Shown here in pieces: positions 7,550-15,354 of a DNA stretch of 26,953 nt. Where the stretch lies: NCBI GenBank assembly GCA_002391545.1, contig DGFF01000060.1:1-26953 (forward strand). The letters are read 5' to 3'. How positions within the stretch are numbered: position 1 is the stretch's first letter; each line of letters starts with the position of its first letter. Both the position numbers and the translations under genes were made by a program. The DNA is from Candidatus Fermentithermobacillaceae bacterium UBA3907 (lineage in GTDB: Bacteria; Bacillota; Sulfobacillia; Fermentithermobacillales; Fermentithermobacillaceae). The notes beneath the pieces are model-generated. The model was not told the origin of the DNA. It ran no database searches and worked only from the letters and a program-made list of their open reading frames with translations.

Positions 7550-10090
7550 TCAAAGCACAATATTTACCAACTTATCCTTAACCACTATCACCCTTTTTAC
7601 TTTTCCCCTAGCTTGCGGACCCTCACCTACTATCTTTGCTATTCGCTCAGACTCAAAAACTTTCTGGATCACTTGGTCGTCGGTTGAACCCGCAGGTACC
7701 AATATCTTATCCCGAACTTTGCCGTTTACCTGGATGACAATAGTAATCATGTCTTCTTTAATAAGTTCCGGATCAAACTGAGGCCAACCCGCTTGCTCCA
7801 CAGTGTCTGAATTACCCAGCCTTTGCCACATTTCATGACACACGTGGGGCGCAAAAGGATTCAGTAATTTTACCAACGTTTCCCTTGCTTGATTCAAAGC
7901 ATCTAGATCGATACATTCCTCAGGAAGCCTCAAGTATTTACCTATATAGTTAGATAACTCCATCAACTGAGAAACTGCAGTGTTCAAAGCCATTCGTTCT
8001 ATGTCTTCTGTAACCTTCTTTATGCTCCGATGGGTAATCCTCAAAAGACCCTCTGTAGAAGCATCCACATCTGGCTGCTCATTCTCATTTCCCTTAATGG
8101 GGTTTTCTCCTTCGGTAGCCACCACGTCCTCAGTAACCTGCCGCCATACCCGTCGCAAGAATCGCTGCGCGCCTTCTACGCCCCTCTCAGACCACTCCAA
8201 ATCCCTTTCTGGAGGAGCGGCAAACATCATAAATACCCTGGTAACATCTGCCCCGTACTTAGATACGATCTCATCAGCAGTAACCACATTTCCCTTGGAC
8301 TTAGACATTTTGGCTCCATGGCGAACTACCATGCCTTGGGTTAATAGATTGGCAAAAGGCTCTTCAACAGAAACTAATCCCTCATCGTAGAGCACTTTAG
8401 TTATGAATCGGGCGTAAAGAAGATGCATAACTGCGTGTTCCACACCACCTATATATAAATCCACAGGACACCAGTACTCCACCGCATCCTGCCTAAATGC
8501 CGCTTTAGTCTCGTGGGGGCTAGTAAACCTAAAGTAGTACCAGGATGAACACACGAAAGTATCAATAGTGTCAGTTTCTCGCTTGGCTGCCGCGCCGCAG
8601 ACGGGACAAGTAGTATTGATAAAAGGCTCATATCTCGCAAGAGGAGACGGACCTTCTGGAAGTACTTCCAGCCCCACTGGCAAGTAAACAGGAAGGTCTT
8701 CTTCAGGGACAGGCACGTCGCCGCAATTTGGGCAATGCACAATAGGGATAGGTGCACCCCAATACCTCTGCCTGGAAATAAGCCAGTCTCTCATCTTGTA
8801 AGTGACTTTGCCTCTGCCGATACCTTTTTCCTCTATATACTCGACTATTTTCTTCTTGCCGTCTTCGCTGAAAAGACCTGTAAATGGCCCAGAATTGACC
8901 ATTATGCCGCTTCCAGTGTATGCACCATCCAACTGCTCAGAATCAAGAGTCATTTCCTCATTCTGGATCACCACTTTTATAGGTAGCCCGTACTTCTTGG
9001 CGAAAATAAAGTCCCTTTCATCATGCCCTGGAACACCCATGACAGCTCCTGTGGCATATTCGTATATCACATAATTCCCCACCAGAATAGGTATCTTATC
9101 CCCAGACACAGGATTCGTGGCATAAACCCCGGTGAATACCCCTTCTTTTTCCGCGACCTCCGAAGTCCGATCCATTTCAGACATTTGAGAAACCTTCTCT
9201 ATAAAAGCCCTGACCTCGTTTGCATACTCGCTGCCTTGGATAAGCTGCTCAACTAAGGGGTGCTCAGGAGCCAAGACTATGTAGGTCACCCCGTAGATTG
9301 TGTCTTGTCTGGTGGTAAACACAGGGATCTTTTCGCCTCTGGGACCTATAAAATCGATTTCAGCCCCTTCGCTCCTGCCTATCCAATTCTCCTGCATGAT
9401 CTTTACGTGTTCCGGCCATCCGTCAAGGTTCTGGAGATCGTTAAGAAGCCGCTCGGCGTAATCAGTTATCTTGAAGAACCATTGCTCCATATGGCGTCTT
9501 TCGACCAAAGAATCACAACGCCAGCATCTGCCCTGCTCTACCTGCTCATTGGCTAGGACAGTGTGGCAATGAGGGCACCAATTGACTGGCGCCATTTTCT
9601 TGTACGCCAATCCGCGCTTGTAGAGAAGAAGAAAAAGCCACTGGGTCCATTTGTAGTACTCAGGAAAAGCGGTACATATTTCCCGCGACCAATCGTAGCT
9701 GAAACCCAGACTTTTGATCTGTTCCCTCATATGGGCGATGTTGCTCCATGTCCATTTGTCTGGAGGCGTTTTCCGGGCTATAGCAGCATTTTCCGCAGGC
9801 ATGCCAAAAGCATCCCAACCTGTAGGATGGAGCACGTTGTACCCGTTCGCCCACTTATACCTGCATACAGTGTCTCCTATAGTGTAATTTCTAAGATGAC
9901 CTACGTGGAGATCACCAGAAGGGTACATAAACATCTCAAGCCCGTAGAACTTGGGCTTAGATGGGTCCTCGCTAACCACGTAAGTCTCATTATCCCGCCA
10001 AAAAGCCTGCCATTTAGATTCTATTTCCCTAGCATCGTACAATTGATCATCTACCAGGTTTTGGCTATAACTATCTTTCTTTTCTGCCAA
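7550..10090 (-). CDS. leuS: Leucyl-tRNA synthetase
   Basis: 846-residue class I aminoacyl-tRNA synthetase that charges tRNA-Leu in the cytoplasm. The HIGH signature is HVGH (62-65) within YPSGDLHVGHLRNY. A zinc-type knuckle CPHCHT...CWRCDS follows. The CP1 editing domain contains TTRQDTIYGVTYIVLAPEHP and GVPGHDERDF, where the conserved Asp of the editing site is present. A second four-Cys cluster has CPNCG and CPVCG. KMSKS is at 594-598 (GAKMSKSKGN). The C-terminal anticodon-binding domain is complete. The start is TTG at 10090, with GGAGGT seven bases upstream. Expression is controlled by the Leu T-box immediately upstream. Length is normal for bacterial LeuRS. Confidence 0.98.
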   Translation of the reverse strand: MAEKKDSYSQNLVDDQLYDAREIESKWQAFWRDNETYVVSEDPSKPKFYGLEMFMYPSGDLHVGHLRNYTIGDTVCRYKWANGYNVLHPTGWDAFGMPAENAAIARKTPPDKWTWSNIAHMREQIKSLGFSYDWSREICTAFPEYYKWTQWLFLLLYKRGLAYKKMAPVNWCPHCHTVLANEQVEQGRCWRCDSLVERRHMEQWFFKITDYAERLLNDLQNLDGWPEHVKIMQENWIGRSEGAEIDFIGPRGEKIPVFTTRQDTIYGVTYIVLAPEHPLVEQLIQGSEYANEVRAFIEKVSQMSEMDRTSEVAEKEGVFTGVYATNPVSGDKIPILVGNYVIYEYATGAVMGVPGHDERDFIFAKKYGLPIKVVIQNEEMTLDSEQLDGAYTGSGIMVNSGPFTGLFSEDGKKKIVEYIEEKGIGRGKVTYKMRDWLISRQRYWGAPIPIVHCPNCGDVPVPEEDLPVYLPVGLEVLPEGPSPLARYEPFINTTCPVCGAAAKRETDTIDTFVCSSWYYFRFTSPHETKAAFRQDAVEYWCPVDLYIGGVEHAVMHLLYARFITKVLYDEGLVSVEEPFANLLTQGMVVRHGAKMSKSKGNVVTADEIVSKYGADVTRVFMMFAAPPERDLEWSERGVEGAQRFLRRVWRQVTEDVVATEGENPIKGNENEQPDVDASTEGLLRITHRSIKKVTEDIERMALNTAVSQLMELSNYIGKYLRLPEECIDLDALNQARETLVKLLNPFAPHVCHEMWQRLGNSDTVEQAGWPQFDPELIKEDMITIVIQVNGKVRDKILVPAGSTDDQVIQKVFESERIAKIVGEGPQARGKVKRVIVVKDKLVNIVL

Positions 10091-10147
10091 TCTAACTACC
10101 TCCGCTTCTACTTAACGCTCTCAAGATCAAATCCCTAACATAAAGTA

Positions 10148-10172
10148 AGCCCTCATCCTAGGGACGAGGGCT
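10148..10172 (-). terminator. T-box regulated terminator hairpin
   Basis: AGCCCTCGTCC pairs with GGATGAGGGCT on the minus strand, allowing one G-T pair, and is followed by TACTTTATG. The upstream arm contains the CGTCCCT sequence that competes for pairing with the T-box. The U-tract is short and interrupted. Confidence 0.85.
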
Positions 10173-10440
10173 CAAATTCGCGCACATCCGCGGTACCACC
10201 CTGGTTCAGTTGATATAATTTCAACTGCGCTCTAAGCGCTTAACGGGCGCTACACGTGCATCGCTAACAGGCTGCTGCAAACCGCTAATTCAAGGCAGAC
10301 TCCCTTCGCGACACAAGCTCAGAGACGAGTTCAGCATCTCTTACGGTGCCAGTTCACACCATCCCTGGCTCTCTGTGACCCCATAGATACCTACTACTTC
10401 TCCTCATCGCCAACAGCAATCGCGCTAACTTCTTTATTTG
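10148..10440 (-). ncRNA. Leucine T-box riboswitch of leuS
   Basis: The conserved T-box AGGGTGGTACCGCG occupies 10202-10189 on the minus strand. Its TGGT bulge would pair with the ACCA end of uncharged tRNA-Leu. Stem I conserved pieces GATGAGGAGAAGTAGTAG and CAGAGAGCC are present upstream. The likely specifier is CTC (10329-10327) in TGAACTCGTCTCTGAG, a leucine codon followed by a purine. An AGTTGA/TCAACT helix precedes the T-box. The downstream CGTCCCT can pair either with the T-box (antiterminator) or in the terminator. Uncharged tRNA-Leu should allow leuS expression. The 5' boundary is approximate. Confidence 0.95.
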
Positions 10441-10445
10441 TCCGC

Positions 10446-10474
10446 ATTATATGGCATAAACCCACACAAGTCAA
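10446..10474 (-). promoter_or_regulatory. Sigma-A promoter of the T-box-leuS transcript
   Basis: TTGACT at 10474-10469, a 17-base spacer and consensus TATAAT at 10451-10446 on the minus strand. The predicted start at about 10439 agrees with the 5' end needed for T-box Stem I. Confidence 0.9.
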
Positions 10475-10510
10475 CGGATATCCCTTTGGATACAAAACCA
10501 CTGTACCTGA

Positions 10511-12298
10511 CTAATCGGTTCCGCCAAACCTGACGATCTCTGTTACGTACCCTGCTCTCTCGCCTCCAACTTTTATGACTGCCTCAGTACCTTTTTGTGC
10601 CTTAACAACCCACGTCACCTTGGTAATACGGTTTCCACGTCCAGAAGAGGGCCAGGCAGATGTAGACCCAGATCGACCGTCTAAATTCCCGATCTCCTTC
10701 TTTGCCTTGCCAATAACTTGTATTTCACCTGTGTTCCCCACTTCTTCCTTCTCACCACACTCACATTCACCTGTATGCTCACACTCCTCAGAATGCTCTA
10801 AGGGCCTCGAATCCTTCCACTGATCTTTCCCTAGGATCTCTGCAGTAAGAGGCCGGGCTTTCTTGAGCTCTTTAGCCCGTTCGCTTCCGCAAGTAGGCAA
10901 GAAACCTGTATTTCTCACAAACGCGCTCACTTCATAGACATCATCGCCAACGTTCTTCACTTCGACGCTGCTAATTTCTATTCTAGGAAGGGTAGCTGCA
11001 GCCCGAATTATAAACATAGAGTTTTTGTGACACTCTGCTTCAAGAAACTGAAAAGGCGCGTTCTGCATTACGTACTTGTTGTACCATCCTCCAATTTCCA
11101 CTTCGCCCAGCTGAGGATGGTTAAACGAGCGCCAGTTTTCAAATCCTTTACCGCCAAGCTCCCTGTCATTCCAAGTCAACATTTTCAGATAGTCTTCCTC
11201 TTGTTCCTTGGGTGACTTTTCTTTGCGCGGGAACTGATGTATATCTGATCTCTGGCTCAAATTCCAAGTTTCTACTGTATAAGCCAAAATACCCCGGTGA
11301 TCGAACAGCCAATCATCAAAAGCTCCTCTACTGTATTGATCTCCTCCTCCATAATATTCCTCGTAGCAAGGTACGCACGGGTAATCGGTTTCCTCGGTTC
11401 CCATTTCTCCGATGGCAATCATAGCTTGAATGTCATGGCGTGGGCTCTTGGTCTGGGGGTGAGCTCCAGGAACGCGCAAAATTACGCCTCCTGTAGTGTG
11501 GTAAGTCAGGGCTAATGATATGTTCCGATGGTCTGTTACAAACTCGGCCACCGCCCGGGTTTCAGGCTCGGACAAGGGGAATTCACCTGCGCCCGACTGT
11601 TCAACTTCGGGAACCCATCCACATGGAAAGTTACGGTTAAAGTCCAAACCCCATTTGGGCGGGGCAGGTTTCACTTCCGCTCCGTCATATTCTCTTATGT
11701 AACCTTCAGTGTATATCCGATAAAACGTGCCTTCGTCCTCATCGGGAGCCCGTCTAACCATTGCCCTGGGATCTTTGTCGGACACCTTCCATTCCCCTGT
11801 TTCGTCTTTTACTCGCATCGTCAAAATATGTCCGTCTCCATCGATATCTGCAGGATACAGACCCTCTAGCTCGTCAGGATCGGGAAAAGGATAGGGTCGG
11901 GGAGCAGACCTTAGGGTCTCTGGGGTTGTGAGATAAACCTCTGCCCCATCAGGAGATACCCTGGGCACAAAATACAAGGTATTTCTATTTAGGATGTTTT
12001 GAATCTTCTCGTCCATTTCGTAGTGTTCAAGGATGTATTTTATGGCGTACAAATTGATCATAGACCCAGTAACTTCGCCTGCGTGGAAGTTGCCGTCCAC
12101 GTAAATGGCAGGCTTCTGATCAGGATCCCCAGTTTCTTTCTCTGAAATGGTTACTGCCCAAATGTCACGGCCCCCTCCGCTTTTTCCTATAGACTCAAGT
12201 TCCATAAGACGTGGATATTTTTTTGCCATTTCATTTAAGAACTGCACCATTTCGTCGTACGTAAAATAGTGGTCGAATGTTGTCTGAGAAACTGTCAT
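10511..12298 (-). CDS. M14-family zinc carboxypeptidase
   Basis: 595-residue metallocarboxypeptidase. Zinc ligands are visible as H72-A-G-E75 (DGNFHAGEVTGS) and H267 (LTYHTTGG). The substrate-binding pair is NRN at 221-223 (GLDFNRNFP). The catalytic Glu is probably E343 (AYTVETWN). There is no signal peptide, so it probably acts in the cytoplasm on imported peptides. An insertion around 145-215 carries D151-x-D-G-D-G, resembling a calcium loop. A C-terminal beta-rich domain (about 430-595) carries an acidic Cys/His cluster (H502, C506, H508, C512, C514). ATG at 12298 has GGAGAG 11 bases upstream. It is divergent from the M20 peptidase gene and may be coregulated through the shared intergenic region. 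The exact substrate is unknown. Confidence 0.9.
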   Translation of the reverse strand: MTVSQTTFDHYFTYDEMVQFLNEMAKKYPRLMELESIGKSGGGRDIWAVTISEKETGDPDQKPAIYVDGNFHAGEVTGSMINLYAIKYILEHYEMDEKIQNILNRNTLYFVPRVSPDGAEVYLTTPETLRSAPRPYPFPDPDELEGLYPADIDGDGHILTMRVKDETGEWKVSDKDPRAMVRRAPDEDEGTFYRIYTEGYIREYDGAEVKPAPPKWGLDFNRNFPCGWVPEVEQSGAGEFPLSEPETRAVAEFVTDHRNISLALTYHTTGGVILRVPGAHPQTKSPRHDIQAMIAIGEMGTEETDYPCVPCYEEYYGGGDQYSRGAFDDWLFDHRGILAYTVETWNLSQRSDIHQFPRKEKSPKEQEEDYLKMLTWNDRELGGKGFENWRSFNHPQLGEVEIGGWYNKYVMQNAPFQFLEAECHKNSMFIIRAAATLPRIEISSVEVKNVGDDVYEVSAFVRNTGFLPTCGSERAKELKKARPLTAEILGKDQWKDSRPLEHSEECEHTGECECGEKEEVGNTGEIQVIGKAKKEIGNLDGRSGSTSAWPSSGRGNRITKVTWVVKAQKGTEAVIKVGGERAGYVTEIVRFGGTD

Positions 12299-12620
12299 AG
12301 ATTAGCACTCTCCTTACAGCAAAACTAGATTTGTTTCAACCCTTTAAGCAGAGACTCAATTCTACTGCTTGGCTAGTCCCGATAATAACGCTTCTTTCTG
12401 TATTCCATATCTAGGCAAGAAATCCTTTACAGTAGAATGAAATTAATCTGTAATAGAAGTCTATAGAGGTCGGCTTTCAAACTATATGCATGGATGCATA
12501 AAAAAGAAGGATATTTCTCCTATGCAGTAGAAAACGCTAAGTAGAAGCATCTTTTATAGATCAGCGAAAGGTGCATCAAAACATATGAAAATAAGAAAGT
12601 GGTTTTAAGGAGGCAAAATA
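12299..12620. other. 322-bp divergent intergenic region with repeated boxes
   Basis: No gene is supported here. CAGTAGAA-type boxes occur at 12430-12438 and 12525-12533 (+), and inverted at 12359-12367. ATTCTACTG at 12359 and CAGTAGAAT at 12430 form a perfect 9-bp inverted repeat 62 bases apart. TTTACA (12426) and TAATAG (12451) are a weak promoter candidate with a 19-base spacer. These may regulate the flanking M14 and M20 peptidase genes; this is inference. Confidence 0.4.
12485..12500. repeat. Perfect palindrome TATGCAT-GG-ATGCATA
   Basis: A 7-bp inverted repeat with a two-base centre, followed by AAAAAAG on the plus strand. It has no T-run on either exit side, so it is unlikely to be a terminator. 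Its size and place between divergent genes suit a dimeric regulator's operator. No regulator gene is adjacent. Confidence 0.45.
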
Positions 12621-14252
12621 GTGGATACGTCAAGAGAAAATATTTATAATCTGCTTTTGGATCTCGTCAAAATTCCAAGCGTGTCGCCAGGGGAAGGCGA
12701 AACCCGGCTGGCTGAGTTCATCCATGATACCCTGGGTAATCTACCCTACTTTCAAGAACATCCTAACAACTTGTGCTACATCCCTGTACCTGATGATCCC
12801 TTTGGTAGGAAAAACGTATTTGCCATGGTGGAAGCCGAACCCAAAACTAACCGCACCATTATCCTAACAGGCCACATAGACGTGGTAGATACCAAGGAGG
12901 CCCGATCCCTGGAAGAAGTTATGTTTGATCCTGAAGAATACACTAAGAGGATAAAAGAACTGGATCTCCCTGAAGAAGCAGCAAAAGATTTAGAATCAGG
13001 CGATTATTTATTTGGCAGGGGAGTTATGGATATGAAAGCGGGCATCGCCATACAAATGGCCCTTCTTGCCGAATACTCGCAGAAGCCCGAGGAGCTCCCG
13101 GTGAATATAGGTTTTTTAGCGGTTGTAGACGAGGAAAACAACTCAGCAGGAATGCGCGCAGCCATAACTCACCTGGCCAAGCTGGAAGATCAGGGCTTAG
13201 AATTCGTAGCCTGCATAAACAGCGAAGGTGTAATACCTAAGTATCCAGGCGATACTAACAGGTACATAGATATTGGGACAATCGGAAAGATAATGCCTTT
13301 CTTTTATTGCGTGGGACGGGAATCCCACGTTGGGCAATACTACGCCGGGCTAAATGCCAACCTACTTACATCGGCAGTGAGCATGGTCCTTGAAGGTAAT
13401 CCTGAATGGGCCGAAGTATGGAAAGGTGAGGTCTATCCGCCGCCTGCATCTCTCAAGCAAAAAGATTTGAGAGAAATATACTCAGTGACGTTACCTGCTA
13501 GAGCTATGGTTTACTTCAACCATCTTACAGTAACCAGCACGCCTGCGGAGATACTGGAAAAAAGTATGGAAGTAGCTACTCAAGCCTTTGAAAAAGCTAT
13601 ACAGCACTTAGAGCAAAGCGCCGAAGAGTTTTCTCAAAAGGCAAATGCTCCAGTGCCTGTACCATGGAAGTCAAAAATCATGAAATGGCAAGATTTGTTC
13701 GCAGAAGTGTCCAAAACTTTTCACGGCGATCTAGATACCTATGTCGAAGAATACATCGACAACTTACCAGATGGGTTCGATGAAAGAGAAAAATCCCTGG
13801 CCGTAGTAGGAGAGCTGATCCGACTTTATCCTGACAAAAACCCAATGATAGTCGTGGGATTTTTGCCTCCTTACTATCCTCACAAAACCAACAAGCGGGA
13901 AACCGATTCGGAGAAGAAAATACTGGCGGCTGTAGAAGAAATAATTAAAGAGGCAAAGGATGAGTTCAGCGAAACCATGGCCATTTCAGAGCATTTCGCA
14001 TCTATCAGTGACTTAAGTTATCTAGGCTTCCAAGGAGAAAAAGAAGAACTCACACCCTTGGCTTCAAACACACCTGGATGGGGAATTATATACGATATCC
14101 CGTTAGACGACCTTTTGAAATTGGACATCCCAGCAGTAAACCTAGGGCCAATGGGGAAAGACGCCCATAAATTCGTGGAGCGCCTAGAACTAGACTACTC
14201 CCTCGATGTAGTACCTAAACTACTCAAATCCTTAATACAAAAATTAGCGTAA
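12621..14252 (+). CDS. M20-family peptidase, RocB-like
   Basis: 543-residue intracellular metallohydrolase of the M20 clan, closest in layout to RocB-type proteins associated with arginine and amino-acid use. Metal-site motifs are TGHIDVVD (H85, D87), GRGVMDMKAG (D137) and VVDEEN (E171 catalytic, E172 metal). A late His lies in GKDAHKFVERL. The protein is longer than ordinary M20 peptidases (about 400) because of a large central domain (about 220-450), as in RocB. The start is GTG at 12621 with AAGGAGG six bases upstream. Gene orientation is opposite to the M14 peptidase, and the two may form a peptide-use pair. The substrate cannot be told from sequence. Confidence 0.85.
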   Translation: MDTSRENIYNLLLDLVKIPSVSPGEGETRLAEFIHDTLGNLPYFQEHPNNLCYIPVPDDPFGRKNVFAMVEAEPKTNRTIILTGHIDVVDTKEARSLEEVMFDPEEYTKRIKELDLPEEAAKDLESGDYLFGRGVMDMKAGIAIQMALLAEYSQKPEELPVNIGFLAVVDEENNSAGMRAAITHLAKLEDQGLEFVACINSEGVIPKYPGDTNRYIDIGTIGKIMPFFYCVGRESHVGQYYAGLNANLLTSAVSMVLEGNPEWAEVWKGEVYPPPASLKQKDLREIYSVTLPARAMVYFNHLTVTSTPAEILEKSMEVATQAFEKAIQHLEQSAEEFSQKANAPVPVPWKSKIMKWQDLFAEVSKTFHGDLDTYVEEYIDNLPDGFDEREKSLAVVGELIRLYPDKNPMIVVGFLPPYYPHKTNKRETDSEKKILAAVEEIIKEAKDEFSETMAISEHFASISDLSYLGFQGEKEELTPLASNTPGWGIIYDIPLDDLLKLDIPAVNLGPMGKDAHKFVERLELDYSLDVVPKLLKSLIQKLA

Positions 14253-14291
14253 AGCAAAGCAAAGGAGCAAAGCAAAGGAGCAAAGCAAAGG
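14253..14291 (+). repeat. Three perfect 13-bp tandem repeats
   Basis: AGCAAAGCAAAGG is repeated three times without a gap, starting at the base after the M20 stop codon. The third copy runs into the left arm of the long hairpin. Confidence 0.95.
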
Positions 14292-14343
14292 GGACGGGGG
14301 TTTCTGCTTCACGATGGAGCAGAAACCCCCGTCCCCTTTGCTT
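14283..14343. repeat. 26-bp perfect hairpin, REP-like, probably a bidirectional terminator
   Basis: Left arm 14283-14308 (AAGCAAAGGGGACGGGGGTT then TCTGCT) and right arm 14318-14343 are exact reverse complements around a nine-base loop, with two further possible pairs inside. It separates convergent genes (M20 ending at 14252, methyltransferase stop at 14351), which suits a two-way terminator. The plus-strand exit is pyrimidine-rich (CTTTCCTTC). The GGGGACGG-type palindrome resembles the class of short palindromic repeats mobilised by REP-associated Y1 transposases. No such transposase is in the window. Confidence 0.85.
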
Positions 14344-14350
14344 CTTTCCT

Positions 14351-15298
14351 TCATATCTTGTCGAAGGTGGCAATAAGTTGTTCTTTTCGAATAGACAGAG
14401 GTTCATCTATGCGCGATTTGGCCAGATCTACGTACTCTTGGTTAATATCGTAACCGCAATAATCGCGCCCTAGATGCTTAGCTACTTTCAAGGTTTGACC
14501 TGAGCCACAAAAAGGATCTAACACCAAGTCCCCAGGGTAAGAACACAGCTGGATCAACCGATAGGGAATTTCCTCTGGAAACGGGCATGGGTGATCTAAG
14601 TAACCAGGAGGGACAGGCGCTATATGCCACACAGTGTTTGCAATATCGTTGGTAAAAAGCCTCCCTGTAGAAACTGTAGAAGTTTCCTTTTCCGAGTCGG
14701 TTTTCCCTGTGTAAATAGGAGGGCCGGGTTTCTTAAACACCAATATGTATTCGGTCATTATATTAGGATAATAATACCCAGGATATGGGTTCTGGATGAA
14801 AACTCCTGCACGCTTTACGCCGCCTGTTACTTTGTGCCATATAATATCTTGATGAAACTCCCAACCAGATGACCCCACTTCTCCGACTGCATATTCGCTT
14901 TTACTTCTGTCCTGGCCTTCTTTTACGCTGCCATCCCTTGCGCCCTGTCCCTTTCTAGTAAGCATTGAGACCACATCAAAGGGAACAGGGTAATGCTTGC
15001 GCTGAAACAAAACGGTACCTATTACCATGGCCAAAAAGCCGCCTGGTTTTGTCACCCGATATACTTCATCGCAAACTTGATCTAACCAGTCTAAATATTC
15101 GCCGTAATCTACATATCCCACAGAATATTGCCTCGTCCTGTAGCTTTCACCAGGACTATGAATGTGCCTGTCGTAGTCTATAGCGTTCCAATAAGGAGGC
15201 GACGTCACTGTAAGGCAAACTGAATCATCAGGTAATTCACACATGTCTAAACATGATTTGCAAAACACTTGGTTTTTGTACTGTCCTATTTCCGCCAC
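14351..15298 (-). CDS. Orphan beta-class DNA methyltransferase (N4-cytosine or N6-adenine)
   Basis: 315-residue site-specific DNA methyltransferase that moves a methyl group from S-adenosylmethionine to an exocyclic amino group. Catalytic motif IV TSPPYW (32-37) precedes the AdoMet motif I DPFCGSGQT (261-269). This is the beta-class order. SPPY is most often linked to N4-cytosine enzymes. A segment at about 115-147 (GQGARDGSVKEGQDRSKSEY) may be part of the target-recognition region. No restriction endonuclease gene is adjacent. The start is GTG at 15298 with no Shine-Dalgarno in position, so the start is uncertain. It follows the CPBP protease gene by 56 bp and may be cotranscribed. The target sequence is unknown. 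Confidence 0.87.
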   Translation of the reverse strand: MAEIGQYKNQVFCKSCLDMCELPDDSVCLTVTSPPYWNAIDYDRHIHSPGESYRTRQYSVGYVDYGEYLDWLDQVCDEVYRVTKPGGFLAMVIGTVLFQRKHYPVPFDVVSMLTRKGQGARDGSVKEGQDRSKSEYAVGEVGSSGWEFHQDIIWHKVTGGVKRAGVFIQNPYPGYYYPNIMTEYILVFKKPGPPIYTGKTDSEKETSTVSTGRLFTNDIANTVWHIAPVPPGYLDHPCPFPEEIPYRLIQLCSYPGDLVLDPFCGSGQTLKVAKHLGRDYCGYDINQEYVDLAKSRIDEPLSIRKEQLIATFDKI

Positions 15299-15354
15299 TT
15301 TAATCGGCGCTGTTATATCTAATCAGCAGCCTTCACCTCCAAAACTTTTCCCTT

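Noticed and set aside
9563..10138. 191-codon plus-strand open frame
   Set aside because: It lies antisense to the leuS start and its leader; no ribosome site or recognisable motif.
10456..10510. Possible terminator of the M14 gene (TATCC/GGATA stem)
   Set aside because: The stem is only five pairs and has no T-run after it.
12302..12310. TTAGCACTC, a CIRCE half-site upstream of the M14 peptidase gene
   Set aside because: The inverted partner GAGTGCTAA is absent at the required nine-base spacing, so it is not an HrcA operator.
12585..12608. Seven-codon ORF (MKIRKWF) just before the M20 peptidase gene
   Set aside because: Its stop overlaps the M20 ribosome site, but it has no ribosome site of its own and no regulatory codon run.
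14253..14343. CRISPR array
   Set aside because: The 13-bp copies are directly adjacent with no spacers.
14224..14406. 60-codon minus-strand frame with a hydrophobic LLLCFAPLLCF segment
   Set aside because: It is made by translating the hairpin and the 13-bp tandem repeats, so the apparent membrane segment is an artefact.
15323..15325. In-frame TGA upstream of the methyltransferase as a possible selenocysteine codon
   Set aside because: No SECIS-like hairpin is evident and methyltransferases of this class are not known to need selenocysteine.
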